Origin: Dunaliella salina | Taxonomy: Eukaryota; Chlorophyta; Chlorophyceae; Chlamydomonadales; Dunaliellaceae | Reading direction: 5' to 3' | Assembly (NCBI GenBank): GCA_002284615.2 | Contig: MU069559.1 | Coordinates: 338,829-350,476, forward strand | Length of the DNA: 11,648 bases | Shown here: piece after piece, positions 1 through 7,966 of the stretch | Layout of the letters: each line of letters starts with the position of its first letter | How positions within the stretch are numbered: position 1 is the stretch's first letter | The notes under the pieces: generated by a model | What the model was told of the DNA's origin: nothing | Databases searched by the model: none | Seen by the model: only the letters and a program-made list of their open reading frames with translations | Made by a program: the position numbers and the translations under genes

Positions 1-222
1 CACCACCATCCTGGCTTACCCGGGAGTGCTGGTGCTGGCAGCAATTGGGGGAGGCGTGCTGCTCAGAGGCATGGTATGCAGCTGACGCTTCCAGAGGGGC
101 CAGATGCCAGCAGCAGCATCAATGTTGGTCACGCATGGAGGGATATCCAACCTGCCATGTCACCAAATGAATTACTACATTTGAATGAGACATCACCATG
201 GAGGAGCAAGCGCACATTTTAG
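1..222 (+). other. Open reading fragment at left edge, strand uncertain
   Basis: Frame 1 is open from the first base to a TAG at 220-222, giving 73 residues without a visible start, rich in Gly, Ser and Pro at first and then more ordinary (for example SPNELLHLNETSPW). It could be the end of an exon from a plus-strand gene outside the window. The minus strand is equally open here: a frame containing PLWKRQLHTMPLSSTPPP ends at a good splice donor, CCCGG|GTAAGC, with the exon end at position 20. Neither reading is recognised as a known family. The last 50 bases overlap the beginning of the 108-bp satellite, so the C-terminal residues of the plus reading are satellite-derived. Confidence 0.2.
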
Positions 223-275
223 GGTGCGCATCTTGAGGGAGGGCACATCGAGAATCAAGAAATGGGGGAAGCACC
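172..275 (+). repeat. Left part of the 108-bp satellite, split by TIR element copy A
   Basis: From about 207 the sequence matches the satellite downstream of 959, with shared text such as TTTTAGGG.GCGCATCTTGAGG followed by AGCACC. The unit stops at AGCACC (270-275) and resumes with AGCACCTACATC at 959. The left and right parts are therefore one unit split by an insertion. The match between 172 and 206 is weak. Confidence 0.6.
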
Positions 276-957
276 AGGGGGGTGTCACAGGGCCTGTTTT
301 GGGGGTTCAGGTTCCAAACTTTTTAGCGCCTCCCTGGCTGTACCACCCCCAAAACTTTTTTCCATAGGCATATTCTATGGTTAAAAAAAGGCACAACTCT
401 ACCAAGTTTTTTTTTTTTTGAAAAAAACGGCTTGGTGTATGAGCTAGGGTGCTCCAAAAGGGGAAAAGGGGGCAATGTGGTGAAAATTTGGGATTTTCCA
501 ACCAACCCCATCCAGTCCAATTTACCCTTGGGTGTGTAGCAGTGGTATAGCACACACCATTGTAAAAGAAATGGGGTCAATAGGTGGTCTGGCTGGGTCA
601 GGGTGGGCAAGAACGTCTGGGAGGTTAGGTGGACCCCTGAGCACCATAACCTGTTTTCACTCATAGAGCACTTCCCGTGTGATTTTTCCGAAAGATTTCT
701 TTTATTAAAACATCTTTTTTAATCATAATTACGCTTAAAAATAAATTCTGGGGATGAAATTCCGAGATTTTCTTAGATCTCCTGCCAAACTTTGATCTGG
801 CATGGATCACCTTTGCCCACCGAATTCCAAAACCAAAAATAGTAGGAATTGAACTAGTCGTTCGAATCCGGTGATATGCTTATCATTCTGGAAATTGGTG
901 GGCAAAGTGGTCAAATTTGAGATCAAAGGCCCACACACCCGTAACACCCCCTTGGGG
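276..957. mobile_element. Non-autonomous TIR element, copy A (about 680 bp)
   Basis: The left end reads (C)AGGGGGGTGTCACAGGGCC. The reverse complement of the right end reads AAGGGGGTGTTACGGG...GGGCC, so the ends form an imperfect terminal inverted repeat. Both flanks carry AGCACC (270-275 and 959-964), a probable target duplication inside a satellite unit. A second copy with the same order of blocks lies at 2539-3257. Shared internal blocks include GGCTTGG, GGGTGGGCAAGAACGTCTGG, GAGATTTTC and TTTTGATCTGG. No transposase domain is visible, so this looks like a deletion derivative or MITE-like element. The CAGGGG start would suit a hAT-like family, but the exact ends and the 6-8 bp duplication length are not certain. 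A 13-T run lies at 407-419. Confidence 0.6.
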
Positions 958-958
958 G

Positions 959-1303
959 AGCACCTACATCAAAGGATGAGCATGGCACGTTGCAAGAATC
1001 ATGTACCTGCAAGTTTTAGGGCAAGCATCTTGAGGAAGCGCATGTTGAGGATCAAAAGACGGAACAAGCACCTACATGAACAAATCAGCATGGCAAGTTG
1101 CAGATCAAGAATCTGCAAGTTGATGGGCAAGCACCTTGATGAAGCGCACGATGAGGATCAAGGGATGGAGCGAGCATCTATGTGAAAGGATAAGCATGGC
1201 ACGTCGCAAGAATCATAAATCTGCGAATTAGAGGGCAAGCATCCTAAGGAAATGTGCGTCAAGAGACAAGGGTTGGGGCAAACATTTTACATGAACGAAT
1301 CAG
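959..1303 (+). repeat. 106-108-bp satellite, three units plus a partial
   Basis: Units run 961-1068 (108 bp), 1069-1174 (106 bp) and 1175-1282 (108 bp), with a fourth starting at 1283 and broken at 1303. Each unit opens with CACCTACATGAA-like text. It then carries AGCATGGCACGTTGCA, AATCTGCAAGTT..AGGGCAAGCA and TTGAGGAAGCGCATGTTGAGGATCAA. A short plus-strand open frame here is repeat-derived and is not called as a gene. Confidence 0.85.
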
Positions 1304-1606
1304 AAATTGTAGCGGGTGTTATCGCTGATAATTGTGATAAACAAGGATAGGAAGGCTTTGAGACATCTGGCGAGCAAACGCCGTTGCGTCTGTCTCCCAT
1401 ACTGCGCATCGAATATTTTTACTTGACATCCCTCAGATGGGTGTCAACGAACGCAAACACAAGTCACGATAAACCGCATGGGGTTTTACGCAATTTTGCG
1501 GATTCTCTTCGAATTTGAACAACCGCCGTTACAGAGATCTCCATTTTACAGTGCATGCCCTCCATGCATTACGTATGGGGTGGGACAAGTACACGACAGG
1601 AGCACC
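1304..1606. other. 303-bp non-satellite segment interrupting the 108-bp array
   Basis: The satellite text stops after GAACGAATCAG (1303) and resumes with CATGGCAAGTTGCAG at 1607, exactly where the consensus would continue. The 303 bp between have no satellite similarity. No convincing terminal inverted repeat is visible; the trinucleotide CAG at both junctions is too short to count as a target duplication. The segment holds the OB-fold-like broken coding sequence described separately. Confidence 0.55.
1321..1560 (-). pseudogene. Broken OB-fold-like coding segment
   Basis: Read on the minus strand, one frame gives ATG GAG ATC TCT... (MEISVTAVVQIRRESAKLRK) up to a TGA at 1466-1464. The same frame reopens as LVFAFVDTHLRDVK and meets TAA at about 1421-1419. 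A shifted frame then continues as NIRCAVWETDATAFARQMSQ and SLPILVYHNYQR to a TAA. The order of strands, with a hydrophobic strand followed by xD and then IRCAVWxxDAxxF, is typical of RPA/POT1-type OB folds. It lies downstream of the OB2 exon on the same strand, where a third POT1 OB fold would be expected. As read it has one stop and one frameshift, so it is either a decayed exon, a captured gene fragment or a correct exon with base-calling errors. Family assignment is inference. Confidence 0.35.
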
Positions 1607-1790
1607 CATGGCAAGTTGCAGACCCAGAATCTGCGAGTTAATGGGCAAGCACCTTGAGGAAGCGTATGTTGATGATCAAGGGACGGGACATGCATCTTCA
1701 TGAATGGATAAGCATGCCACGTAGCAAGATCATGAATCCGCGAGTTGGAGGGCAAGCAAGCACCTGGACTAAGCACAAGTTGAAGACCGA
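1607..1790 (+). repeat. 108-bp satellite resumed, about 1.5 units
   Basis: CATGGCAAGTTGCAG resumes the unit broken at 1303. It is followed by AATCTGCGAGTTAATGGGCAAGCACC, TTGAGGAAGCGTATGTTGATGATCAAGG and a second partial unit beginning near 1691 (CATCTTCATGAATGGATAAGCATG). It degrades after GGGCAAGCAAGCACCTGG near 1770. Confidence 0.75.
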
Positions 1791-1794
1791 GGGA

Positions 1795-1885
1795 TGCTCT
1801 TCCTGCAGATGCTTGCCATGCATCGCAGATTCTTGTTCTGCACCTTGTCATGCTTATCCTTCATGCAGATGCTTGGTTGACAACT
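1795..1885 (-). repeat. Inverted copy of the 108-bp satellite unit
   Basis: The reverse complement of this stretch reads AAGCATCTGCATGAAGGATAAGCATG, then AGAATCTGCGATGCATGGCAAGCATCTGC. This is the satellite order and wording in the opposite direction to the units at 959-1790. The direct and inverted copies are nearly adjacent, so together they could form a long stem. Confidence 0.6.
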
Positions 1886-2538
1886 TGCAACTGCAATGCT
1901 TTAGAGGGATGGGAGGTGATTATATGCACAAGGTAAAGCTTATCCCCTGACTGCTCGAACCAATCTCACAAGTCACTTGTAGATGCCCGCCCTGGTAATG
2001 CATGTCCTGTGATGGGACAAGCATAAGGTACAAGGAAATTGATCGGCAAAACTGCGTGAGATGCATCCTTTGTATTGCACAAAGACAGGGTTGAGGATAC
2101 AAGGTTTTGACAATCTTGCAGACGGCATGTTTATTCCAATTTTCTTAAGCGGAGCTCTTGCTGTGCATGCTCATCATGAGAATCGAATCTCTTCGAATCT
2201 TTTAGATGCTTGTCCTGTGATTGGACATGCTCATCTCCTAAATGCTGTGAGTGCCCATATTCCTCACAAGGCACTGGGAAGATTGTGAACTCTCGCATTT
2301 GGAGCATGCTGCTTTGTCACCTCAAAGGGAAACATTAATGTATATGCTATAGCGCTCGTATGCACAAGGCGAATTCAACGCATGCCCATCAGAGGCTCAC
2401 CGCATGCAAGGTCTAAGGTATCTTGATTTGTGTGGTTTACAGTCAGATTTCTGTGGGCTGACTGCTGAAAAAGATGGCTGAGTACTTGTGCCAGCTGACT
2501 GTCCACAAACTGCAACCGTGCAAGTTGTAGACGACAAC
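1886..2538. other. Low-repeat stretch with two weak minus-strand exon candidates
   Basis: No clear gene is recognised. Two minus-strand segments carry splice-like borders. First, 2509-2401 follows a TTGCACGGTTGCAG acceptor and ends at a GCATGCG|GTGAGC donor. Two of its frames are open throughout, one reading FVDSQLAQVLSHLFQQ. Second, 2006-1920 follows a long pyrimidine-rich acceptor ending in CCCATCACAG and reads DMHYQGGHLQVTCEI... to a TAA at 1922-1920. Both lie where later exons of the proposed POT1-like gene would be, but their sequence does not establish that. A 24-base near-duplicate (TGTCCTGTGAT.GGACA) occurs near 2001 and 2211 and is itself imperfectly self-complementary. Confidence 0.25.
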
Positions 2539-3257
2539 CAGGGGGGGGTGTCACAAGGCCCATTTCGTGGGTTCAGAGTTCCAATTCTTTTTAAGCCACT
2601 CTGGCCTTGCCTCCCCAAAAACTCTTTTTATGCACTTATGTTATTTGATTATGGAGACACAACTCTATAAAACATTTAGTGGGAAAATCGGCTTGGCTGA
2701 TGTGCGAGGGTGCTCAAAAGGGAAAAAAAGGGCAAAGTGGTGAAAAATGGAAGTTTTCCAACCTTCCCACCTTTGTCAAATTGACCCTAAGGAGTGTAGC
2801 AGTGGACACCATTGGAAAAAAGATGAGGTCAAATTGTGGCTTGGCTGGGCCAGGGTGGGCAAGAACGTCTGGAGGGCCCCTGAGGCCTGAAGCTTTTTCA
2901 CTAATGGAGCACTCCCTGTCAAATATTTTTTTTTCTGTTTTGAATGTTAAACATGCAGAACTTATCTTTTTTGTACAAACGCTTCATTACACACATGTTG
3001 GGGTGGAGATTTTGAGATTTTCCTCAAACCTCCCAACAGATTTTGATCTGGTATCAATCACTGTTGGGGATCAACAACTTTTGTGCTTCAATGTTTGTTT
3101 TTTGTATATTTGTTGACACAAAATATGAGTACAAAAATACAAAGTTACAAAAATAGTTATGTTTGAATCTGGTGCTAAGCTTTTTGTTCTGTTTTTCGAC
3201 CTCAAAGGTGGTCAAATTCGAGGTCACAAGTCCACACACCTGTGACGCCCCTAAGGC
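2539..3257. mobile_element. Non-autonomous TIR element, copy B (about 720 bp)
   Basis: The left end CAGGGGGGGGTGTCACAAGGCC and the reverse complement of the right end (CTTAGGGGCGTCACAGGTGTGTGG) match the ends of copy A and each other. GACAAC occurs at 2533-2538 and 3259-3264, a probable target duplication at the same spacing from the ends as AGCACC in copy A. Internal blocks align in order with copy A: GGCTTGG, AAGTGGTGAAAA, CAGGGTGGGCAAGAACGTCTGG and GATTTTGATCTGG. The two copies differ by many substitutions and small indels, so the insertions are not recent. The longest open frame, 2679-3116 on the plus strand, has no recognisable transposase feature. Confidence 0.6.
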
Positions 3258-3263
3258 TGACAA

Positions 3264-4068
3264 CGCAGTGCACATCAGCATCAAGGGCATGTGCTGGCAA
3301 TGCAGTGTCAATGAGCAAGGGTATTTGCTGGCAATGCAGTGCGAGCCAGCAGCCACGGCGTGCGATGCCAGTACAGTGCAAATGAGAGATGTGGTTGCGC
3401 AATGCATACCAGCAACCAGGGCATGTGCTAAAATTGCAGTGCAAACATGCAACCTAGCAGAGCAATTCAAATCAGCAACCAGGGCATGTGCTGAAAATGC
3501 ATGCCCAAATCTACAACCTGGCAACGCTGTGAGGATAAGTAGTTAGGGGGTGTGCTGGCGATGCAGTGCAAACCAGCATCAGGGGCATGTGCTGGCAATG
3601 CAGTGCAAATCAACATCAGGGGCATGTGCTGGCCATGCAGTGCATATCAGCACCCAGGGCACACGCTCACCATGCAGTGCAAATCTGAGATGTGAATGCG
3701 CAATGCATACCAGCAACCAAGGCATGTGCTAAAATTGCATGGCCAAATCTACAACCTGGCAACACAGAGAGGTATGTGCTGGCGATGCAGTGCAAATCAG
3801 CATCAAGGGCATGTGCTAGCGAAGCAGTGCAAATCAGCAATCAGGGCACCTGCTGGCAATGCAGTGTAAACCTGCAATCCAGCAAAGCAGTGCAAACCAG
3901 CGACCACGGCATGTACTAACAACACAATACCAAACCAGCAATGAGGGCACTGGCAATGCATTGCCAAACTATCACGCGACAGTGCCATGGCAAAACAGCA
4001 ACTAAGGCACATGCTGTCGACACACTACCACCTGCAATTTGACAATGCAATGCAAACCAGCAATTAGG
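3264..4068 (+). repeat. GTGCTGGCAATGCAGTGCAAA minisatellite, variable part
   Basis: Degenerate units of roughly 30-40 bp alternate GCATGTGCTGGCAATGCAGTG with CAAATCAGCAACCAGGG. A longer segment containing GCGCAATGCATACCAGCAACC followed by GCATGTGCTAAAATTGCA occurs at about 3376-3440 and again about 301 bp later at 3678-3740. This shows that blocks of several units were duplicated together. Open frames seen on both strands follow from the scarcity of stop codons in the repeat and are not called as genes. Confidence 0.85.
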
Positions 4069-4540
4069 ACACGTGCTGGCAATGCATTGCCAACCTGCAA
4101 CTGGACAGTGCAGTACAAACCAGGAAGGAAGGTTCGCGCACATGCTGGCAATGCTTTGCCAAACTGCAACTCAATAATGCACTGCAAACCAGGAATGAAG
4201 GTTCATGCACATGCTGGCAATGCATTGTCAACCTGCAACTGGACAGTGCAATACAAAGCAGGAAAGAAGGTTCACGCACACGCTGGCAATGCATTGCCAA
4301 ACTGTCACTCGACAGTGCAATGCAAACCAGGAATGAAGGTTCACACACATACTAGCAATGCATTGCCAAACTGCAACTCAACAATGCACTGCAAACCAGG
4401 AATGAAGGTTCACGCGCATGCTGGCAATGCATTGTCAATCTGCAACTGGACAGTGCAATGCAAAGGAATGAAGGTTCACGCACATGCTGGCAACGCATTG
4501 CCAAACTGTCATTTGACAGTGCAATGCAAAGCAGCAATTG
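4069..4540 (+). repeat. 69-bp repeat sub-array, seven units, open in one frame
   Basis: Units of 69 bp (for example 4138-4206, 4207-4275, 4276-4344 and 4345-4413; one of 66 bp near 4414-4479) begin with GCACATGCTGGCAATGCATTGCC and end with AATGAAGGTTCAC. Because 69 is a multiple of three, the plus strand stays open from 4039 to 4578 with a 23-residue repeat of the form AHAGNALPNCNSxMxCKPGMKVH. Units carrying CNWTVQ and CN/CHST alternate irregularly. The minus strand is also largely open, so this is more likely a length effect than a protein gene. Confidence 0.75.
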
Positions 4541-4900
4541 AGGCACACGCTGGCGACACACTACCGCCTGCAATTTGACAATGCAATGCAAACCAGCAAT
4601 TAGGACACGTGCTGGCAATGCATCGCCAACCTGCAACTGGACCGTGCAACGCAAATTAGGAGTGAAGGTTCATGCGCATGCTGGCAATGCATTGCCAACC
4701 TGCAACTGACAGTGCAATGCAAACCAGCAAGAAAGGCCGTGCTGGCAATGCATCACCACCCTGCAATTTGACAATGCAACGCAGACCAGCAATCAGGCTT
4801 TACATGCTGGCATTGCATTGCCAGCCAGTAACTTAACAATGCAATGCAAACTAGCAAGCATTGGAAATGCAATCCAAACCAGCAACCAAGGTGAGTGCTA
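4541..4900 (+). repeat. Right part of the minisatellite, with a 536-bp duplicated block
   Basis: The text CTACC.CCTGCAATTTGAC followed by AATGCAATGCAAACCAGCAATTAGGACACG at about 4561 is nearly identical to that at 4025. Similarity extends over roughly 170 bp on both sides of this point. The spacing of 536 bp shows a higher-order duplication covering the 69-bp sub-array. Units decay from about 4700 and are last recognisable near 4890, shortly before exon C. Confidence 0.75.
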
Positions 4901-4925
4901 GCAGCGCAATCCAGAATATACTCAC

Positions 4926-5005
4926 GAGGAGCAGGGCAGCACGTCTGTGGCATCCCACACATACAGGACCGTGTGATCTGCGTCCCTGTAGTCCACAGCC
5001 AGCAC
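4926..5005 (-). CDS. POT1: POT1-like exon C: second OB fold strands
   Basis: Minus-strand exon of 80 bp, 26 codons plus two bases. It is preceded by a strong acceptor (CTGACATGTCCTCTTCACAG) and followed by a near-perfect donor (CTC|GTGAGTAT). The protein begins VLAVDYRDADHT and continues VLYVWDATDVLPCS. The signature hydrophobic strand plus VWDxTD followed by Pro is characteristic of the second OB fold of POT1, which binds telomeric single-stranded DNA within the nuclear telomere complex. The usual Gly of WDGT is Ala here. It starts in phase 0, which is the phase in which exon B (9209-9033) ends, 4027 bp upstream. The next exon should begin by completing a codon that starts TC; it was not found with confidence. 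POT1 is the best reading; another OB-fold telomere protein is possible. Confidence 0.6.
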
Positions 5006-5012
5006 CTGTGAA

Positions 5013-5060
5013 GAGGACATGTCAGAAAGAGCACATGTCAGACAGAGAACATGTCAGAAG
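5013..5060 (-). repeat. Three 16-bp repeats forming the 3' end of the intron before exon C
   Basis: Plus-strand units are 5013-5028, 5029-5044 and 5045-5060, each with the core ACATGTCAGA. On the minus strand each unit reads CTGACATG followed by a pyrimidine-rich stretch. This is a branch-site-like CTGAC with its own polypyrimidine tract, three times over, ending directly at the TTCACAG acceptor of exon C. Confidence 0.75.
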
Positions 5061-5748
5061 ACACTGGAACAGTAATGATAGCCTATTGGAATGGCCTTCT
5101 TTTTGCCAATACAAAGAGGTTCTCTTCCGGCTCGTTCAAGGGCGTTTCCTTACATGGGGTGGGGGCGCAGACCAGAGAGCACAGGAACAAAACTGGCCTG
5201 CAGGGCCTACAAGCACAGCTCCAGAGAGGGGGAGCAAAATACGCGAGAAGGGAGAGAGAGAGAGAGAAAGGACACAGCTAAAACCTCTGGAAAAGCTCTG
5301 GAACACGCAGGCAAGAAGGACACAAGCTGAATCCCAGGAACAGCCAAAGGAGCAAAACACACCCAAGGAGGATACCTAGCAGTTTAGGCCTAGCTCGCTC
5401 ATCGACACTGGGCCGTGGCGGGGAAAGCAAAGCTGACTTGCAAACAGCAAGTCTCAGAGGGAGGCGGGGGGGGAAACTCAACCTAAAAGTCTGCAAAATG
5501 CCCCACGAGAAAGGAAAAGATGGGGACCTTATTGCATCAGCAGCAATAAGGGAACTATCACACAATCTCACTCGCCTCCAAGAACCTCAGTTCTACTGTT
5601 AGACAGAGAACTGAGTAGTTCCCCGAGAAGCATGCCCAGGCAAGACAAATGACAGTGCAGGTGGAGTTTAGGATCAGCTCATGCTTCATGCACTTGCAAA
5701 ATGAAAATGACGGATCAATGACATTGAAGCCCAATGACTAGTCACTAG
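5061..5748. other. Low-repeat stretch with a GA run; no gene recognised
   Basis: A plus-strand open frame covers 4861-5379 (172 residues from ATG). Its first part is minisatellite, its middle is antisense to exon C, and its end is a charged Glu/Arg/Gln-rich stretch translated from a GA-rich sequence. No domain is recognised and it is not called as a gene. (GA)8 lies at 5252-5267. Under the proposed gene model this stretch is intronic. No transposon ends or RNA genes were seen. Confidence 0.4.
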
Positions 5749-6199
5749 GACGCTATGACGCTAGGATGGGCTAGTGATGAGGAAACGTGGTGAGGACGCT
5801 AGAACGCTAGGACGCTAGGATGGGCTAGTGGTGAGGAAACGTGGTGAGGACGCTATGATGCTAGGATGCTAGGATGGGCTAGTGGTGAGGAAAAGTGGTG
5901 AGGACGCTAGGACGCAAGGATGCTAGGATGGGCTAGTGGTGAGGAAACGTTGTGAGGACGCCAGGACGCTAGGATGGGCTAGTGGTGAGGAAACATGGTG
6001 AGGACGCTAGGACGCTAGGACGCTAGGATGGGCAAGTGGTGAGGAAACGTGGTGAAAACGCTAGGACGCTAGGATGGGCTAGTGGTGAGGAAACGTGGTG
6101 AGGACGCTAGGACGCTAGGACGCTAGGATTGGCAAGTGGTGAGGAAACGTGGTGAGGACGCTAGGACGCTAGGATAGGCTAGGGCTAGTCCGCTATGAC
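5749..6199 (+). repeat. Nested minisatellite, 46/54-bp units with 8-bp sub-repeats
   Basis: Nine units run in phase, with starts at 5749, 5795, 5849, 5903, 5957, 6003, 6057, 6103 and 6157. Lengths are 46, 54, 54, 54, 46, 54, 46 and 54 bp, and then a partial. Every unit has the core GATGGGCTAGTGGTGAGG plus AAACGTGGTGAG. The length difference is exactly one copy of the octamer GACGCTAG, present two or three times per unit. The core is well conserved, with single changes such as GGGCAAG in units 6 and 8. Confidence 0.95.
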
Positions 6200-6386
6200 A
6201 AGGGCTTCCGCTTGGGCTAAAAGGGTGAGCTTGGCGCATTTCACTTTGCAGGACTAGCTTGCCTTACTTTGTATTGTGTGGGCTCGCGGGACGAGCTAGG
6301 AACACTCTTTTGCTCTTGCCTCCAGACCACACAAATTGCCCAAGTTTTGCTTCTACTTCCAGACCACACAGGCTACTTGCTTGAAA
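6200..6386. other. Spacer, no gene seen
   Basis: Mostly unique sequence. The only repetition noted is CCAGACCACACA, which occurs twice (near 6323 and 6359) and may be an early, degenerate repeat. No open frame or RNA structure of note was found. Confidence 0.5.
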
Positions 6387-6655
6387 GGCATGCGAATGAC
6401 ATGGTTTACTAGCAAGCTACGCAAATGACAAGCTTAGCTCACCAGCCATGCAAATGACATGGGCAGCTTACAAGCTATGCGTATGACATGATCCGCTTCC
6501 AAGATGCAAATGACAAGTCTACTTTAAAATGTTAAGGCTGGCTTACGAGCTATGCGCATGACATGGCCAGCTCACAAGCTATACAAATACAAGGCATAGG
6601 AGCCATACAAATACATGGCCAGCTTATAAGCCATACAAATATAAATATACATGAG
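6387..6655 (+). repeat. About 29-bp degenerate tandem repeat
   Basis: Around nine degenerate units of the form CAAGCTATGCAAATGACATGGCCAGCTTA occur, for example CAAGCTACGCAAATGACAAGC, CAGCCATGCAAATGACATGGG and CAAGCTATGCGTATGACATG. The array becomes AT-rich toward the right (CATACAAATATAAATATACAT). One unit near 6500-6545 contains extra sequence. Confidence 0.8.
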
Positions 6656-6997
6656 AATTTGTTGCGTTGCAGCACCCACTAGCTCCCCACTCCTGAAAGC
6701 CATATTGCAATGAGCAACCTGGCTCACAGCCCTTGACTCTTATAACAACCCGCCCCCCATTTTTCCTTCTGTTGTGCAAAATCTCTTATGGGCATGCATT
6801 AAGGACCCTCCAGCTCTCCTTAGCTGACACCTCCACGGCTAGATTGCGACGCCCATTTTGAATACAATGAGTACAATGTGGAAGAATACAACAAATGCTG
6901 AAGGTGCTCACTGAGATGAACGGTCGGAAGAGGAGCTGCTGGCTTTGTATGAGTATGATTTTTCGGATCCTCGCGACACAGACCATCTACCACAGGT
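6656..6997. other. Low-repeat stretch, no gene recognised
   Basis: Short minus-strand open frames cross this stretch but show no recognised domain. GACGCCCATTTTGAATACAATG near 6849 resembles GATGCACATGTTGAATACAGTG near 7040, so a very degenerate extension of the repeat to the right is possible. No splice-bordered exon was found. Confidence 0.4.
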
Positions 6998-7146
6998 GTA
7001 GGAATCATGTCAAGCTCTACATTCCTTGGCTGGAACACGATGCACATGTTGAATACAGTGGGGCACACAAGGATTGCTGCATCTGTCAAAGCTGTAGGAG
7101 TCGCGTGAGGCTCTCCATTCCTTAGCAGGACTACAATGCCCATGCC
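6998..7146 (+). repeat. Two-copy repeat with 96-bp offset
   Basis: GTAGGAATCATGTCAAGCTC plus TACATTCCTTGGC at 6998 is matched by GTAGGAGTCGCGTGAGGCTC plus TCCATTCCTTAGC at 7094. The two copies lie immediately before the 120-bp array, and both end in a CAATGCC/CGATGCA-type text that leads into it. Confidence 0.65.
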
Positions 7147-7606
7147 ATGTTGAAATGTTCCCGAACTGGCATCACTACCTTTCTAGCACATCGCTTGTGG
7201 CACTTTTTTTGGCCCACCATGTCTCCATACCAACGTATATCCATGGGTGCACTCGTGCTCGTGCCCATGTTGAAACACTCCTGGACTGGCAGCACCTCCT
7301 TTTTGGCATCACTTGCAGCACATTTTTTTGCCTGTCTTGTCCCCAAATCAAAGCACGTTCATAAGTGTACATGTGCCTATGCCCATCTTGAAACACCCCC
7401 AGACTGGTATCTTTACCTTTCTAGCCCTCCTTGTGACACTTCTTTTTGCCCACCTTTTCCCTGTACATACCAAAGTACATCCATAAGTGTGCTTGAGCCC
7501 ATGCTCATGTTGAAACAATCCCAGACTGGCATCACCACCTTTCTGGGATCAGTTGTGGCACTTCTTTTTGCCTGCCTTGCCTCCATAACAAAAGTACATC
7601 CAAATT
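7147..7606 (+). repeat. About 120-bp tandem repeat, four units
   Basis: Units start at 7147, 7267, 7385 and 7507 with spacings of 120, 118 and 122 bp. Each begins with ATGTTGAAAC, then CC.GACTGGCATCACCACCTTTCT, a block like TTGTGGCACTTCTTTTTGCC, and CATCCATAAGTGT. The open frames on both strands simply repeat with the array. Part of the unit resembles the end of exon B; this is noted as a separate finding. Confidence 0.85.
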
Positions 7607-7966
7607 GAGGATGTAACCTTTTGTCCTTCACATGCCAGTGCCATAAACATCCTATGAATACATCAACAAGTGTACACACTGACTCACACCCTTTCTTCAA
7701 CCCTGCATCCTCAACTCGTGCAAGTTATGCACTCTCACACATTCACACCATGCATCATAACCTTGTGAGTTCTGCATCCTCACGTATTCACACCATGCAT
7801 TACCACCTTGCAGGCCGCACACACAGATGCGCGCTCTGCAGCCTCGCAGTTTCTGACCTTAAAATATCATCACCTTGCAAATCTCGCGCTTTTGCGCACC
7901 CGCGCTTTTGCGCACCCTTTTCCATTTTCTCTCCCTACATCCAGCCTTATATCCTTACCCTGCAAA
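7607..7966. other. Degenerate lead-in to the 33-bp array, with small duplications
   Basis: ATTCACACCATGCAT occurs at 7741 and 7786 (45-bp spacing), each copy followed by a related ACCTTG-containing stretch. CGCGCTTTTGCGCACC is duplicated exactly at 7885-7900 and 7901-7916. A plus-strand frame is open from 7621 to 8232 but translates low-complexity His/Thr/Ser text and then the array. It is not called as a gene. Confidence 0.6.

Noticed and set aside
840..885. GTTCGAATCC resembling a tRNA T-loop
   Set aside because: No acceptor stem or D-arm can be drawn around it, and the aligned position in TIR element copy B lacks the motif.
2679..3116. 145-codon plus-strand open frame in TIR element copy B
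   Set aside because: The equivalent frame is not kept in copy A and no transposase motif is visible.
5252..5267. GA run as a possible promoter GAGA element
   Set aside because: No transcription start, TATA or gene start in a fitting position; a simple (GA)8 microsatellite explains it.
4861..5379. 172-codon plus-strand open frame
   Set aside because: Its start is minisatellite, its middle is antisense to exon C and its end is translated GA-rich repeat; no family is recognised.
7147..7608. 153-codon plus-strand open frame and its antisense frames
   Set aside because: They repeat with the 120-bp array on both strands and contain no recognised domain.
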